This document shows, piece after piece, positions 9,894 to 21,644 of a stretch of 64,000 bases of DNA; positions within the stretch are counted from its first letter, which is position 1, and the number at the start of each line of letters is the position of its first letter. The stretch spans positions 1 through 64,000 of the forward strand of contig JNEU01000590.1 in the NCBI GenBank assembly GCA_000697475.1, written 5' to 3'. The notes under the pieces are model-generated. The model was not told the DNA's origin and ran no database searches. It saw only the letters and a program-made list of their open reading frames with translations. The DNA is from Lichtheimia corymbifera B2541 (Eukaryota > Mucoromycota > Mucoromycetes > Mucorales > Lichtheimiaceae). The position numbers and the translations under genes are program-made.

Positions 9894-11667
9894 TCAGGCC
9901 TCCTTGACCTTGAACAACTTCTGTAGAATGGTCCTCATTCTAGATAGATCATCCACTGATCGAACCAGATCAAAAGGATCCATCTCAATGAGCCGATACA
10001 AGCCATCTGCTAGCAGATCCATGCTCGAGATTTGTACTAAGAGCAGGAAGAACACGAGAATTCCCAGTTGCAGCGGCGTGAGATGCGGATGATTCACTAA
10101 CAGCCGCAATTGAAGGAGCTGTTTCGGCTACCATAGAGTGAGATGATCCAATGATGGCAGGAATAGGGAGAGAGGATGTGGCAATAGCAGGACGTGCTTG
10201 AGCTGATCCAGCAAATGAAATACCAGGTTGAGTGAGCATAGGTCGTGAAGATATAGCAGGCATCTCGCCAGTAGACCTTTTTCCCCTGGTACTGTAGTCA
10301 TAGAATGGATGGTGGAAATATCTCAATTGGTCGAAGGGAATCTAGAGAAATAAAGTGAGTATCTCCAAACCCCAGAATAAGGGAAAGACTATAAACACCT
10401 ACACGTGCAAGTGGCTCTTGGGTCATTAAGCCCATCACGTCTTCATCTTTGGATGAAAGGCCAAACATCGCTCCAAAAGCCGCAAACGCAGCTGCTATTG
10501 CCTTTTCACGAGCACGTTTACATGCCTGGAATAACACAACGTTGTAAGCTAAGCATTGTTATGCGAATGCATACATGTATTCACTCACCTTATTGGCTGC
10601 ATTGGCATAGGCTCGTTGCAACATAGAACCCGTCCTCCTTTAAAAGGTAGGAAAGTAAGTAAATAAATGCATTTTTATGAGATTTGATCTTCTTACAGAG
10701 TGGGAGTTGCTGACCGCCGTAACAGTGCATTTAAATACACAGCTGGGCTGGGTACTGTCAGGGCCACCAATTTGTTCAGCAGCTTGATGAAATCATACTC
10801 AGCGAGTGCTGATTACGGTGGTTTGATTTCAACCGCGAACATGTCATACCGATGAGCAAGGAGCGTTGTATGTAAATTGAAATCAAGCACCGGTAACATG
10901 GTTGCGGCCGGCCTGATTTTGGGTAGCCTTGATGCATGTGCTTATGCCACCAACAAAGCCCCAAATTCCCCATCAGACTGGAGTTGCCTTTTACCTACAA
11001 ATGTGCAAGACACCCTTTTCATAACATATATCGATATACAAACGAATATGATGGTCATACTTACCACAAAGAAGTATTCATCAAGGAGCAAAGCCAAATC
11101 AGCAATGAGCACACCAAGTGATAAAGCAATGAAGTGAGCTACATAAAAGATGAATGCATGAGTACCCTCATTTTGGGATCACATAAAAACTACCCTTGAG
11201 ACTTACCCAAAGCCATTGATGATTGATGATATGCATGCAAGCAGTAGAAAGAAAAGCTGTCTGATGGTGTTGGTGACAACAGCCCTGTATTTATATGTGA
11301 GTGGGCGTGGGAGTTGTTGTTATGATGGATCAAACTGATAAAGTGGTCAAGCATTTTGGAGTACTTGCGTCGAAATGATGGAAAACCAGCAGCTGATAAA
11401 TCCAGCTGCGGCTTGAAAGGTGATTTTTCGTAAGTGACATAAGTATGTCCGTTGAGGTTGTTTTGACGTAAAACTTGTAGTATGGTAGTAGTAATCGGCT
11501 TTGGTGCTAAAGTTGACTTGTTTGATGTATCATCTCACATGCTGGGAGTTGCAATGATACGAGGAGGTAGCGAGTTGTTGAATCTCATCATCATAATCAT
11601 TGTTCGTAGTGATTGCACGAGGCTCGATATCCACAAGCAGATCAAATATCTCTAATGGGTTGGTCAT
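9894..11667 (-). pseudogene. Unrecognised multi-exon gene, probably disabled
   Basis: A plausible start at 11667 reads MTNPLEIFDLLVDIEPRAITTN, with an intron near 11535-11500 leading to LQVLRQNNLNGHTYVTYEKSPF. After a normal GT-AG intron (11193-11128 region) comes FIALSLGVLIADLALLLDEYFF. A later exon reads ATMLPVLDFNLHTTLLAHRYDMFAVEIKPP, then an in-frame stop, then SALAEYDFIKLLNKLV. Further exons give CKRAREKAIAAAFAAFGAMF and a Ser/Ala-rich segment. The last good segment (DGLYRLIEMDPFDLVRSVDDL...KVKEA, stop at 9894) is in a different frame from the preceding exon. The internal stop and frame change suggest a pseudogene. The VEIKPP...DFIKL phrase recalls lineage-specific fungal hypothetical proteins, but I cannot name a family. 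Confidence 0.45.
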
Positions 11668-11807
11668 TGGTGTTGACATTCATAGTTACTATTCTTTGAT
11701 CTTTTGGCTACCACGGCCCCACGCACGCTATCCGTGCCCTATTATTATACATCGACCAAATGTCCTACAACTGATGTCTGATGGTGATAAAGTACAAACT
11801 TAATGCT

Positions 11808-14136
11808 TTATTGGTCGATACAATATTGTTTAACAAATTCAAGCAGAGCAAACTCATTCAAAGGCTTGGTTAGATACCTAAAAGCAATAACGGTTATTAG
11901 CCTTACACTGAAGATCCATCTCCAATATCAAATGTTACCCATCCATGCCAGCATTCACGCAAATTGCTCTTGCGCTATCTTGGATGTCTGCTGTGAGAGC
12001 CACAATCGGTAATCGTTTCTTCATATTTTGCTCCTTTTCATTTCTCCTGATGGTCTTGGTTGCTTCCACACCGTCACATTTAGGCATATGATGATCAAAC
12101 AGCGCCATCTTAAAGTATCCAACGGGTCGTTTGGTCCATGCAGCAATCGCTTCAGCTCCATTATTGGCACACGTGATATTAAAGCCATACCGCTTCAATT
12201 GTTTGCATAGCAACTTTTGTGCAACAGGGTTGTCTATAAGGTTTTCTTTAGTATACAATCCTTCAAGCATATAATGTCAACCTACCTTCTGCAACCAGGA
12301 TATTAGTCTTTTTGAATGCTTTACGGTGTTCCTCTGGCATAGTCTCAATGGCAAGCTTGATCTCACTACTGCTGACACGTGCAAAGATGCTTGGTCGCGA
12401 CTTGGGTGCTGGTGTTCCTGGTACATCCTCCTTGAGAAATCCCGCCAGCATCTTCAAAAGCTTGTTGCGTCGCAATGGAACCCCCATACGCACAATGTTT
12501 TGTTGCTCGTCAAGATGACCATAGGATGATATGTGGAATGGCTGTTGCTGTCGCTGGCGTTGCTGCTCTTGCTCCACTGACGAAGATGCTGCTTCAAGAA
12601 TAGGTCCGACGCCTCCGATGTTACCTTGAACATTGCTCGTTCCCAAGGGATAATGCATGATAACTGTAACCTTGGCACGCTTCATGATCTTTTGAAGTTC
12701 ATTTTCCCAGTTGCTTAACGTTCCTTCCTTGTGATCGAGAAGTAATCCGACAATGACGACTCCATAAGGTGTTTCCTGCTGCAACTCTGCATAATCAGAT
12801 ACTCCGTCAAGTGGTAGGTTGGGAAGGAAGTTGGTCATCATGTCCACTGTGGCGTGATGAGTATCAGCAACAAGGACGCGTGTATTGATAAAGCTCTTGG
12901 ATATTGCTTGCATTGCTTCAGTGAGTCTTCGAGATTGGTCATGAACCGGAGAAACTTGGATTGAAAAGCGGAAATTGGATCCTTTTCCTGTCTCGCTCAC
13001 AACATCAATATCGCCATTCATCAAAGAGACCAATTGAAGGCAAATAGAAAGACCAAGACCGGTACCACCATACTTGCGACTAATGAGGAGGTCATGTCAA
13101 TCATTATTCACTGCACTTTATACCATCAACTTACGTTGTGCTACCATCCACTTGTGAGAATGGCATAAACAACACCTTACGCTGCTCCTCGCTGATGCCA
13201 ATGCCTGTATCAATCACTTCAAATAGCAATGGAACATGGGTTCCCTTGTCTACTGCTTTCTTTTTGCGGCGGTCAATGGAACATCGGATACTGATTTCGC
13301 CATGGTGCGTAAATTTGACTGCATTCCCGAGCAAATTGATGATAATCCTACGCGACAGAGCATATTAATGTAGGTAGTGCGGCCTGTTTGTTCAGGGCTG
13401 ATGTACATGAGTCGATTCATCATGATAGCTTGGCTTTTTTGGTACTTTTTCCATCCTTCACTCGTGAGGTACTTTTCAAAAGATGTGCTGCTGCCTGCTG
13501 AAAAGTTCCATAAGCGTGTCGTATCCATGTCATTGCTGTTCCAGCAGAATGCTTCCATATTGAGTTGGCCATGAATAGTGTTGTGACGATGGACGGATTC
13601 CATAATGTCTGTGCATCGTATTGCTAATCGAAGGAACGTGCCAATGTCGTCAATGGTGCGATTGGATGATCGGTTGCTATGGGCGTCGGCATAAATGGCA
13701 ACTGCAAGTCCGCTGGTTGACAAGTAAGCATACTCCAAGGGACGCACTATACAACACGTAACCAAGGTACTTAATAAGACACGCGTATAACGACGACATA
13801 TTACTTACCAAGATATAAAGGTCCATCAGCTGTTTGATAGAGTTGTCGTATGATATAATACTCGCGTTCGATTTGCAGGCTGTTGTTGGACACCTTGGCA
13901 ACCACTGCTCTCTTATCGGATACGCTATTCAATGACACGTCAGTCGCTGCTGCATAATCCGCGTCTCTAATGCCTTACCGGTAGCCATTGACAAGGGTGA
14001 CATTATCGTAGTGATGGGTGGTTGGAATGTGGGCGGCATTGGTAAAGTGGTAACCTGAGATCTGCAAAGCCTCTGTTACTCGGGAGCGAATGACGCCATC
14101 AGAGGAAGGTGCGCTAATCGATCCTGCGCTCGACAT
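11808..14136 (-). pseudogene. Phk-type hybrid histidine kinase with central deletion
   Basis: The N-terminus (from ATG 14136) is a protein-kinase-like module typical of fungal Chk1/Phk hybrid kinases: DNVTLVNGYR, QIEREYYIIRQLYQTADGPLYLVRPLEYAYL, HRHNTIHGQL and the signature YISPEQTGR at about 13400. Immediately after GR(T) the sequence jumps to the histidine-kinase ATPase N-box, INLLGNAVKFTHHG (about 13340). G-boxes DTGIGISEEQ and [20 protein letters not shown] follow. Then comes a C-terminal receiver domain (NILVAE-ENLIDNPVAQ, acceptor Asp in LFDHHMPKCDG, ALTAD, and Lys in YLTKPLNEF after the last intron), with stop at 11808. The ATPase-like (AAA), GAF and HisKA parts, including the phospho-accepting His, are missing. 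The joint is out of frame with no usable donor. This is a pseudogene, or possibly an assembly collapse. Confidence 0.85.
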
Positions 14137-14941
14137 GGAGAATGGACAAGAACAAGGATAAAGAAAGCAATAGTTGGCATATTAAAATAGTGGTATTAAT
14201 CCAAGTATGAGTAAAGGGAAGGGTAAAAGGGATGCATGATCTGTTGCGGAGAGTGACCCCGGGGTCGGTTGGGTGGTACACTGGCAATAGGAGATGGAGC
14301 CCATAATAGCCTACAATTGTGTTGACAAGGAGATAACAATGACCACTGACGGCGCCTGCAAAACAACCTTGGCCCATATTCTTGTTCTCCTGCATGACCC
14401 TGAATATGGTACTTGTTTAGTGCCGGCACTTTCCGATAGTCGATCGTAGTAGATGGCTCGTTTTTTGTTGTGAAAAGGCAGCTTACTCCAACCATTGCTT
14501 TCTACTTTTTATAAATGCTTTGACACATCACCACTAGTGAAGTATTACATACGGCCTATTGATTGACCATGACAGTAGCATTTTCTACTGCTACGTCGTC
14601 GTAGTATGTAGCGATGATACCCTAATAGAATGAAAGGTTCGATACATGATCCTTAATAGCATTCTCTCTTTCATTTCCCTGTGCTTTACTTTTATGTATG
14701 GATCCCCATTTTTCTTGTGTATGACATATTGAATGCACGTTAATGATAAGCCTAAAATATGTTACAGATCATGACAACTTGAACTGCAAGCCTTCGTGTA
14801 ACCAACCATTGCATCAGCCTGAAATGGGAATCAGAAAACATTGGCCACCTTTATTAATAACATGAGTGTGTGTTTATCAAAAATGCTGTCTCATCGGGTA
14901 TGGAGCTACTTTTGGTATACATGGATAAAAAACAACTTGTT
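14137..14941. other. Intergenic; no gene seen
   Basis: Region between the start of the kinase relic and the stop of the Skt5-like gene. Only short antisense open stretches without motifs. Pyrimidine- and AT-rich stretches near 14640-14720 are the only compositional features. Confidence 0.6.
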
Positions 14942-17052
14942 TTACATGATGGTACAGTTGTTTGCATCAGGCTTGTGACACCGCATCGACACATGGTGCT
15001 GGTTCACCGGTTGATTAAGCTTTTCAGCAGCAAGTGTGTATCCCTTGGATGCTGCTTTTCCAAAGTACTCGAGTGCACGCGGATAATCCACCATAACACC
15101 AATCCCATCTTCGTAAAAAGTGCTGTTTATACTATGTTAGTTTTTATCTTTACCCCCATCTTTTCGTTTTTAACCTACCCTAGTAAATACTCGGCCTCTT
15201 TTAGACCTCGATCAGCAGCTCGTTGGCACCAACGGAAAGCATTTTCAGGTTGAGGATTGAGGTAACTTGGGATCCCTTGCACATAAACATTGGCCAAATC
15301 CAGCATTGCCTTTGGATGGTTATCATCAGCTGCTTTAACAAAGCATTGGTATCCTTGCCATGGGTCCTTGGGTTGTCCGAGTAGTCCTTGCGTGTGTACT
15401 TGTCCCATACGATGCACAGCATCGACCAAACCCACTTGCATTGCTTGTTTGAGATATCGGAATGCCATCGCGTCATTGCGCTCTGCACTATGTTCAGATC
15501 CATATGTCAGTCATACGCCTATCACTTATATTAGATAGGTAGATACCTTGTCTTGACTTGATGTGAATAAAGATTGCAAAGAACAAAAGCTGCCTTGCCA
15601 CTCTTTTCGGAATGTTGTTGATTGGCAGCCTTTTCTAGCAAACGGATACCTTCATCCATATCGTGTTTGAGCAGTAATATTGCCATTTTCTAGTATGGTA
15701 TGTTAATCTATCCTTGCCACTCATAGTAAGTAATACTTACATAGGTTGCATCGGCATAGCCATCTGCTGATCGATAATAAGCAATCGCCTTGTGCCAATC
15801 TCCTTGTCGATCTGCATGTTCTGCCAAATCAATATAGGCCGGCATCCATCCATTCTTTGCTGCCTTTTCAAAATATCGCATGGCTTTGACGATTTGATGT
15901 CTCTCAAAATGCCATTGTCCCTTGATATACAGCGCTTCAGGCACAAGACGCTTTGCAAGTTTGCTGATCCAATAACGTGCTTCATCGAGCATCCGTTGAC
16001 GCAAAGGTGTAGTAGTAGTACCACCATCCACATACAAACGGGCCACATCAAGTAGATATTTTGCATAAGCCATTTGAACCTGGGGACTGCGTGTCTTGGT
16101 GGCCATACGGCGATAGGTACGTAAAGCATCCTTGTTGTGTGTCAAGCTGTACGACGCGATACATGTGAAACGTGGCTTTTTGTATGGATCCAAGATATCC
16201 TCAGGGGATTGATTCGATGATGGAGGAGGAGGAGGAGGCTGCTGTTGCGTGTTGATGATGACATCCTTTTCCATGGTTGTGGTATCATGAGCTACTACCG
16301 TTGTCGACTCGGTAGGTTTTGCAACGATAGCAGTAGCAGCAACATGTTGTTGTTCCGAAGAAGAGGATGTGGGTGAATTCATACTGCTATCAGTAGTTTG
16401 ACGAGTGGTTGGTGTATCAGGAACCAAGGATACCATAGATCCCCATGGAGAAGGTATCTTGGTTTGAATGGGAGTCACTGGTGACGGAAGACAATCGGGT
16501 GTATTGGGTGAATGATGCGGTCTTGATAGTGAGGGATCAAATGGCTTTTCAAGTGTTGGTGGGGTAGGTTGCTTCTTTTTCTTTGGTGGTGGTGATGGTT
16601 GCCGTTCTTCTGGTCCATGCATTGATTTGGGTTCCTCTGTGTAACTTGATCCACCCATCATTGGTGGTGGTTGTTGTTGTTCTTGCTCTTGCTCTTCCAC
16701 CTTGGTGCTCTCTGATGATGGAATAATCATTGAAAGTCTTTTCCCCATGGGATCCTCATTGACATAATGCTTGGCATCAGTGAAACTGTGCCGCCGACTG
16801 GGTTGACGATAGAGACCTGTGGATGTACCTTTTTAGTTATTAAACTACTGATTATGTTATAAGCATTTTACCTGAAGGTAGACCCAATGTCGATTGCATA
16901 CTGCTGCCACAATAGTAAGAATCAGGTGGTAACATGGGAGGAGGAGGAGGTGATGTCGTTGCCATGGGATACGAAGGCATCATTTCTTGTTGGGGGATTT
17001 CAGGCAATGGTTTCTTGCGACGATAAGGAGGTGGAGGCAAATGTTGAATCAT
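14942..17052 (-). CDS. Sel1-repeat chitin synthase regulator, Skt5/Chs4-like
   Basis: Skt5/Chs4 proteins activate and localise chitin synthase III at bud necks and septa. The start at 17052 reads MIQHLPPPPYRRKKPLPEIP, a proline-rich N-terminus continuing through about residue 250 (poly-P, poly-Q, PxxP). A run of Sel1-like repeats follows (about 260-600): MAYAKYLLDVARLYVDGG, PEALYIKGQWHFERH, AMRYFEKAAKNGWMPAYIDLAE, GDWHKAIAYYRSADGYADA, AFRYLKQAMQVGLVDAVHRMG, AFRWCQRAADRGLKEAEYLLG and ALEYFGKAASKGYTLAAEKL. Introns are at about 16868-16828, 15740-15690, 15545-15490 and 15180-15120. The protein ends CTIM-stop, a CaaX prenylation box as in yeast Skt5, which supports the assignment and suggests membrane anchoring by farnesylation. 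Confidence 0.88.
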
Positions 17053-18546
17053 GGTCGTTGAGAGTGGGATGAAGAAAGTAAAAGAGAGGAGCAAGTGGCG
17101 ATAGATGAATGATGTTGATTGAATACACTGATGAAGGACCATTGTCAATGCTGTGCTCATGTTTGATGTTGCCATGTTGGGAATGTTTTGGTAGCTGTTT
17201 ATGGCAAGGTCCACCTGACGACGAGTATCCACAAGAACTTGTTCACTGGCGTATGACAACACAATCGTCCCTTTTCGGTTACAATGACAGCGTGCATGGC
17301 ACCGCTAATGGAGAAGGACATTTGACGATGAAGGCCTTGAAGTGCTGAGCCGAGAGTACGTCAGTCAACATTGAAGAGTCATTGTAGCGTTGAATGGACT
17401 TGGAAAAAGGCGCTGCTTGAAGAAAGAAAGGGACTACAGTAGCGGCGGCATGAATATGATACCCAGTGATCGAAAACATGCACACCGGCAATTGATTGTT
17501 CAAGGCACAACGCCGTCGTTAGCCAACAAAGTATGTAAGGGACCAACTTCAATTGTGCTTTTTGCTCCTTGATCTCTTTTACAATGAACAGCGTATAACG
17601 TCGTCGTTTCTCCTTCTTCTAAGAACATACTTTTCTCTGAGTAAAATGATACAATGTGGATTTGGTGATGGATGGCTGGATAATAGTACGCCATGATGAC
17701 GGAGCAAATGACAAAGCATTAACCTGATCCCACGTGGCATTGGTGGTTATGGTAACCTTAAGGATTGCATCTGTGCGTATCATTTTGTGTGAACGGGTGC
17801 TCCACCTCGGTTCATCATTTTAACCTCACATTCAACAACGAGGGCATATGCCATTTGAAGTTGAGCCCCTGGGGATCATGGTCGTTCCAGATGCGAGGGA
17901 AAGCTAATATAACTGCGCGCCTATACTTCACTCATCACCCACCCACCGCTACTAGTAGTCATTTCTCCTTCTTCTACTCTTCTATATAACTCCTTCATCT
18001 TCATCATCATTATCATCATCGTCATCCATATGATGATCGGTTTATCCAGGTTACTACTACTCCTTAAATAAGGGGGATTGGGAATATTATCCTATTTGTT
18101 TATATATCCAAGCATGACAGGTTGTCGTCTTGTCGACATGAAAAAAGAAATAAAGAACGCACTGTGTATTGTAGATCATGATTGTTGATATGTTATATGG
18201 GGAAGGAGGAAGAGGGGATCGTTGCACAAGTGAATGAATGACCAACAAAGGACAAGGGCAATGAGCGGGCGATCCAAAGTAGGGGCCAAGACAACGACCC
18301 AACCTCGGAGAGTAGATTTATCATGGCTGCATCAAAACATCCCAACCTGCATTCATGTGTCTGTCGTTTTTAGCACTCACCACGTTCTTTTTGCTGCACG
18401 TAACACGAAGAGGCTTTTAGACGACCGCCCTATAAAGCTTGTCCTCTCACTTTTTCCTTTTTCTTTTTTTCTTTGCGGTTTGCCTTTAACCTCCACCAAC
18501 ATATACACATTCTCATATTACAACCTCTTTTATTGTCTGAAGAACA
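17053..18546. other. Divergent intergenic region with unexplained minus-strand ORFs
   Basis: Between the divergently transcribed Skt5-like and ankyrin/dilute genes. Minus-strand open segments are 17503-17694 (MAYYYPAIHHQIHIV...), 17279-17500, and a stretch leading into the Skt5 frame (about 17330-17053). In the last, SISGAMHAVIVTEKG and TIVLSYASEQVLVDTRRQVDL would join if one base were added near 17280. This could be a short broken gene or upstream exons of Skt5; no family is recognised. A Tyr/Ser-rich pyrimidine region with ATCATC repeats lies at 17990-18030. Confidence 0.4.
18431..18437 (+). promoter_or_regulatory. TATA box, ankyrin/dilute gene
   Basis: TATAAAG about 110 bases before the ATG at 18547, followed by a long CT-rich leader (18445-18500) of the kind seen before fungal transcription starts. 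Confidence 0.45.
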
Positions 18547-21267
18547 ATGACTACGGTTATTTCAGATAACGATGCCCAACAACATTTGTCGTCAACACCA
18601 GACAACAGCCATAATAATGATTCGGTTCGAAAGCGATATGAAAGTATGTCATTTGATGAAATGACGCAGCATATGGCAGAAAGCTATCGACAGCTTTCCG
18701 AAGTACTCGGCAATCGTATCAGTCTTCCTTCAGCTGCTTCGTCCGAAGGGGGCGCCGATTCTTCTTACTCCCCGACCTATGATGTCCCCAGTGACAATGA
18801 CGACGACGCTGACGACCTGATGGATCGCAATGACTGGGATGACGACAAGAAACGGTCAAAGATGAACAAGATGTTTTCACGTGCTGTTTCGAGTGGTGAT
18901 GTGGATCGTGTGACGCAGTTGCTCAGCAACGACAAGACCAAGGAATATATTGACGTGAATGCAAAAGACGAGGATGGTGCTACGCCCTTGATTTACGCTG
19001 CATGTTTTGGCAAAGTTGAAATTGCCCAGGCATTATTGGAAGCAGGTGCCAAAACTGACATTCAAGATTCATGTGAGTCCTTTGTTGTGTGAAACAAATA
19101 TGCACAAAACATGTCATTGACCATATAGAATTCTTTATAGCTGGTTGGTCTGCTCTCATGTGGGCTACCACAAACAAGCATGAGAGTCTTGTCAAAGTGT
19201 TGATGGATCATGGCGCCTCTGCTCAAACAAGATCAGCCAAAGGTCGCACCGTATTTGATTTCGTTCAAAGCAGCAACAGTAATGAAAAGATTGCCGAGAT
19301 TCTCGCCACCAATCCACGTGATAGTCTATCATCCAGCATGTCTTGTACTTCATCCAGTGCGGGTGATTGTGATTTCTATTATCAATCCACCGTGGAAGGC
19401 TATGATTCATTCATGGCTGAAGAGGCTGAAAGACGCCAAAAGCTCTTGGAGACAGCAATGGCTCTCGTGGGAGGTGACTCTACATTGATCGACAATACGC
19501 ATGACGATGACGATGACGACAATGATGATTATGATAACGCCGCCTTCAATGATGATCAAGACGATGATGAGCAGGATGATGATGATGATGATTTGACAAC
19601 CGAATTCTACTGGGACAAATGTATGCCTGACCAAATGTTTGTGTTTGGCGGAGATGACTTGACGCACATTCTCGACACCATGATCACCAACATTCGATTC
19701 CCCATGGAAACTCAACAAGAAATCTGTGTCCCCGCCAATGTCGTCTTTCTTAGTGCTCGTTTCGCTCATTATTTCTCAAGCTCGGAATTGCTAGATGAAG
19801 TATTGGAAGGCGCTCTCTCAAGAATGAGTAAAATAGCCAAGGTATGTATAAAAAGAAACAGCCGATATAGTTTGATGCAATGCATGCTCATCCTCGCCTG
19901 CGTTTATCGCCCTCCACCACAACCCCCTTTCCTTTTCTACCCCCTTGCTTCTTTTTTCTTTTGGGTTGTTTGCTTAGGAAAATGCCCGCAACACGGATGC
20001 TCTTGCCTTTTGGATGTCGAACCAGGTTCAGCTTTTATATTACCTGAAAAAGGACACTGGACTCGTGGTTGCTACGGCTGAATACCAGCTTCGACTTTCT
20101 GAAATGATTTCTGAGACCTACACGATGCTTATTATCAACACTGAACGACAATTACTCAAGATGCTTATTCCTGCCATGTTGCACTATGAACAAATCTCGG
20201 GAATGGAACATGTGGATTTTTCAGATGACTGGCAACGTTTCTTCCGCCGCAACAACAACAATAACAACAACAACAACAACAACAATATGCCAATGCGTCG
20301 AAGTGCTAGCTCACCTGGTGCCAACATTCCCAATCAACCTCTTTTATGCAGTGATGAAGATTCAGCCATTTCACCTGAATGCGTCACAGATCTACTTGAA
20401 TCCATCTTTACGGCTTTACAGACATATGAAGTTCATCCCACTATCATGATTCAAGTACTAGCACAATTGGTGCATTTCATGTCTTGCGAATTATTCAATC
20501 GCATCCTGATCAACAAAAAGATGCTTTCACGATCAAAGGCATTGCAAGTTCGCATGAATCTGTCGTATGTGGAGGACTGGATCCGCCACAATCACCTGCC
20601 GGCCAGTCTACTAAGCTACCTAAACCCCACGACGCAACTCCTGCAGCTACTTCAGTGTCTTTCGCATTTATCCGACTTTGAAAGCTTTGTCCAGACCGTT
20701 CAGAAATTCGATGCGCTTAACGCATTGCAAGTCAAGCGTTGCATTGTCAACTACCGCTACGAAGTCAATGAGCCACGTGTCCCCGACACGATCAAGGATT
20801 ATGTGCTCCAAATTGCCGATGATGCTGTAAAGTATAAGCAACAACGTCGTAATACCATGTTACGTCGTAGCAAAACAAGCATGTCGCGAGTGGGATCATT
20901 TGCTTCATCCATGCAACGTTCGAGATCACGACCTGAGAGCGTATCCAGCTTTGTGGGATCCATTATTGGACGTGTATCATTGCCGCCAACACCCACTACT
21001 GAGGAACCACCTACTACCACTACCACCAAAGAACCATCAACAGATGAACCCCATGAAGATGATCAAGAAGCAGAAGAAGATGAGCAAGATATGCACGAAA
21101 TGCGAGACACCAAGTTTATGCTTCCTTTTTCGGTTCCCACCACAGCACACATGGTCAGCATCAAAGGTTGGGTGCCTGATGGTACAGCACAACAACGACG
21201 ATGCGTGACACCTGTCATTCCAGACAACTGGATGGAGAAACTAGACAAGGCTAACTATGCACAGTAG
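18547..21267 (+). CDS. Ankyrin-repeat and dilute (DIL) domain protein
   Basis: Three exons: 18547 to about 19072, 19141 to about 19840, and about 19979 to 21267, with GT-AG introns of about 68 and 138 nt. The N-terminus is low-complexity and acidic. Ankyrin repeats follow at about residues 115-215 (DGATPLIYAACFGKVEIAQALLEAGA; GWSALMWATTNKHESLVKVLMDHGA), then an Asp-rich linker. From about residue 330 comes a dilute domain like the cargo-binding tail of class V myosins (LAFWMSNQVQLLYYLKKD, YTMLIINTERQLLKMLIPAML, HFMSCELFNRILINKKMLSRSKALQVRMNLSYVEDWI). An Asn-rich insert encoded by AAC repeats interrupts it near 20250-20290. The Ser/Arg-rich, Thr/Pro-rich tail has possible phosphosites. Known fungal ANK-DIL proteins are soluble; a role in vesicle or actin transport is inference. 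Confidence 0.9.
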
Positions 21268-21296
21268 CAGCATTCACATGCTCAAGACACACACAC

Positions 21297-21330
21297 TTTA
21301 TATATATATATATATATATACGCACGCACA
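21297..21330. repeat. TA/CA microsatellite
   Basis: About ten TA units followed by CACACA lie just downstream of the ankyrin/dilute stop, probably in its 3' UTR or terminator zone. CT-rich tracts continue to about 21640. Confidence 0.8.
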
Positions 21331-21644
21331 CACACCATATCATCTTTTTTATATCTACTTATACCCTTTCTATACGCCAACAACACCTCTTTTTTATATC
21401 TCTTTCTCTCTCACACATTCACTCACTCACTCAATCACTCCCACATGCTGTGCTTGTGTACTTTTTATCATCATATATTTTGTGTGAATAAGCCTCTCTT
21501 TCTTTCTTATGTATACAAAAAAGTCGTCGTCTATGCAAAAGTAACATTTTAGTAAACTGTTCGTGGGTGACACAAAGACACACACACCTCTTTCTTCTTT
21601 CTCTCTTCTTTTTTCCTTGCTTCTTTTTCTTACATTGTTATACA

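Noticed and set aside
19407..19769. Minus-strand frame rich in Ile and Val
   Set aside because: It is the antisense reading of the GAT/GAC repeats that encode the Asp-rich linker of the ankyrin-dilute protein.
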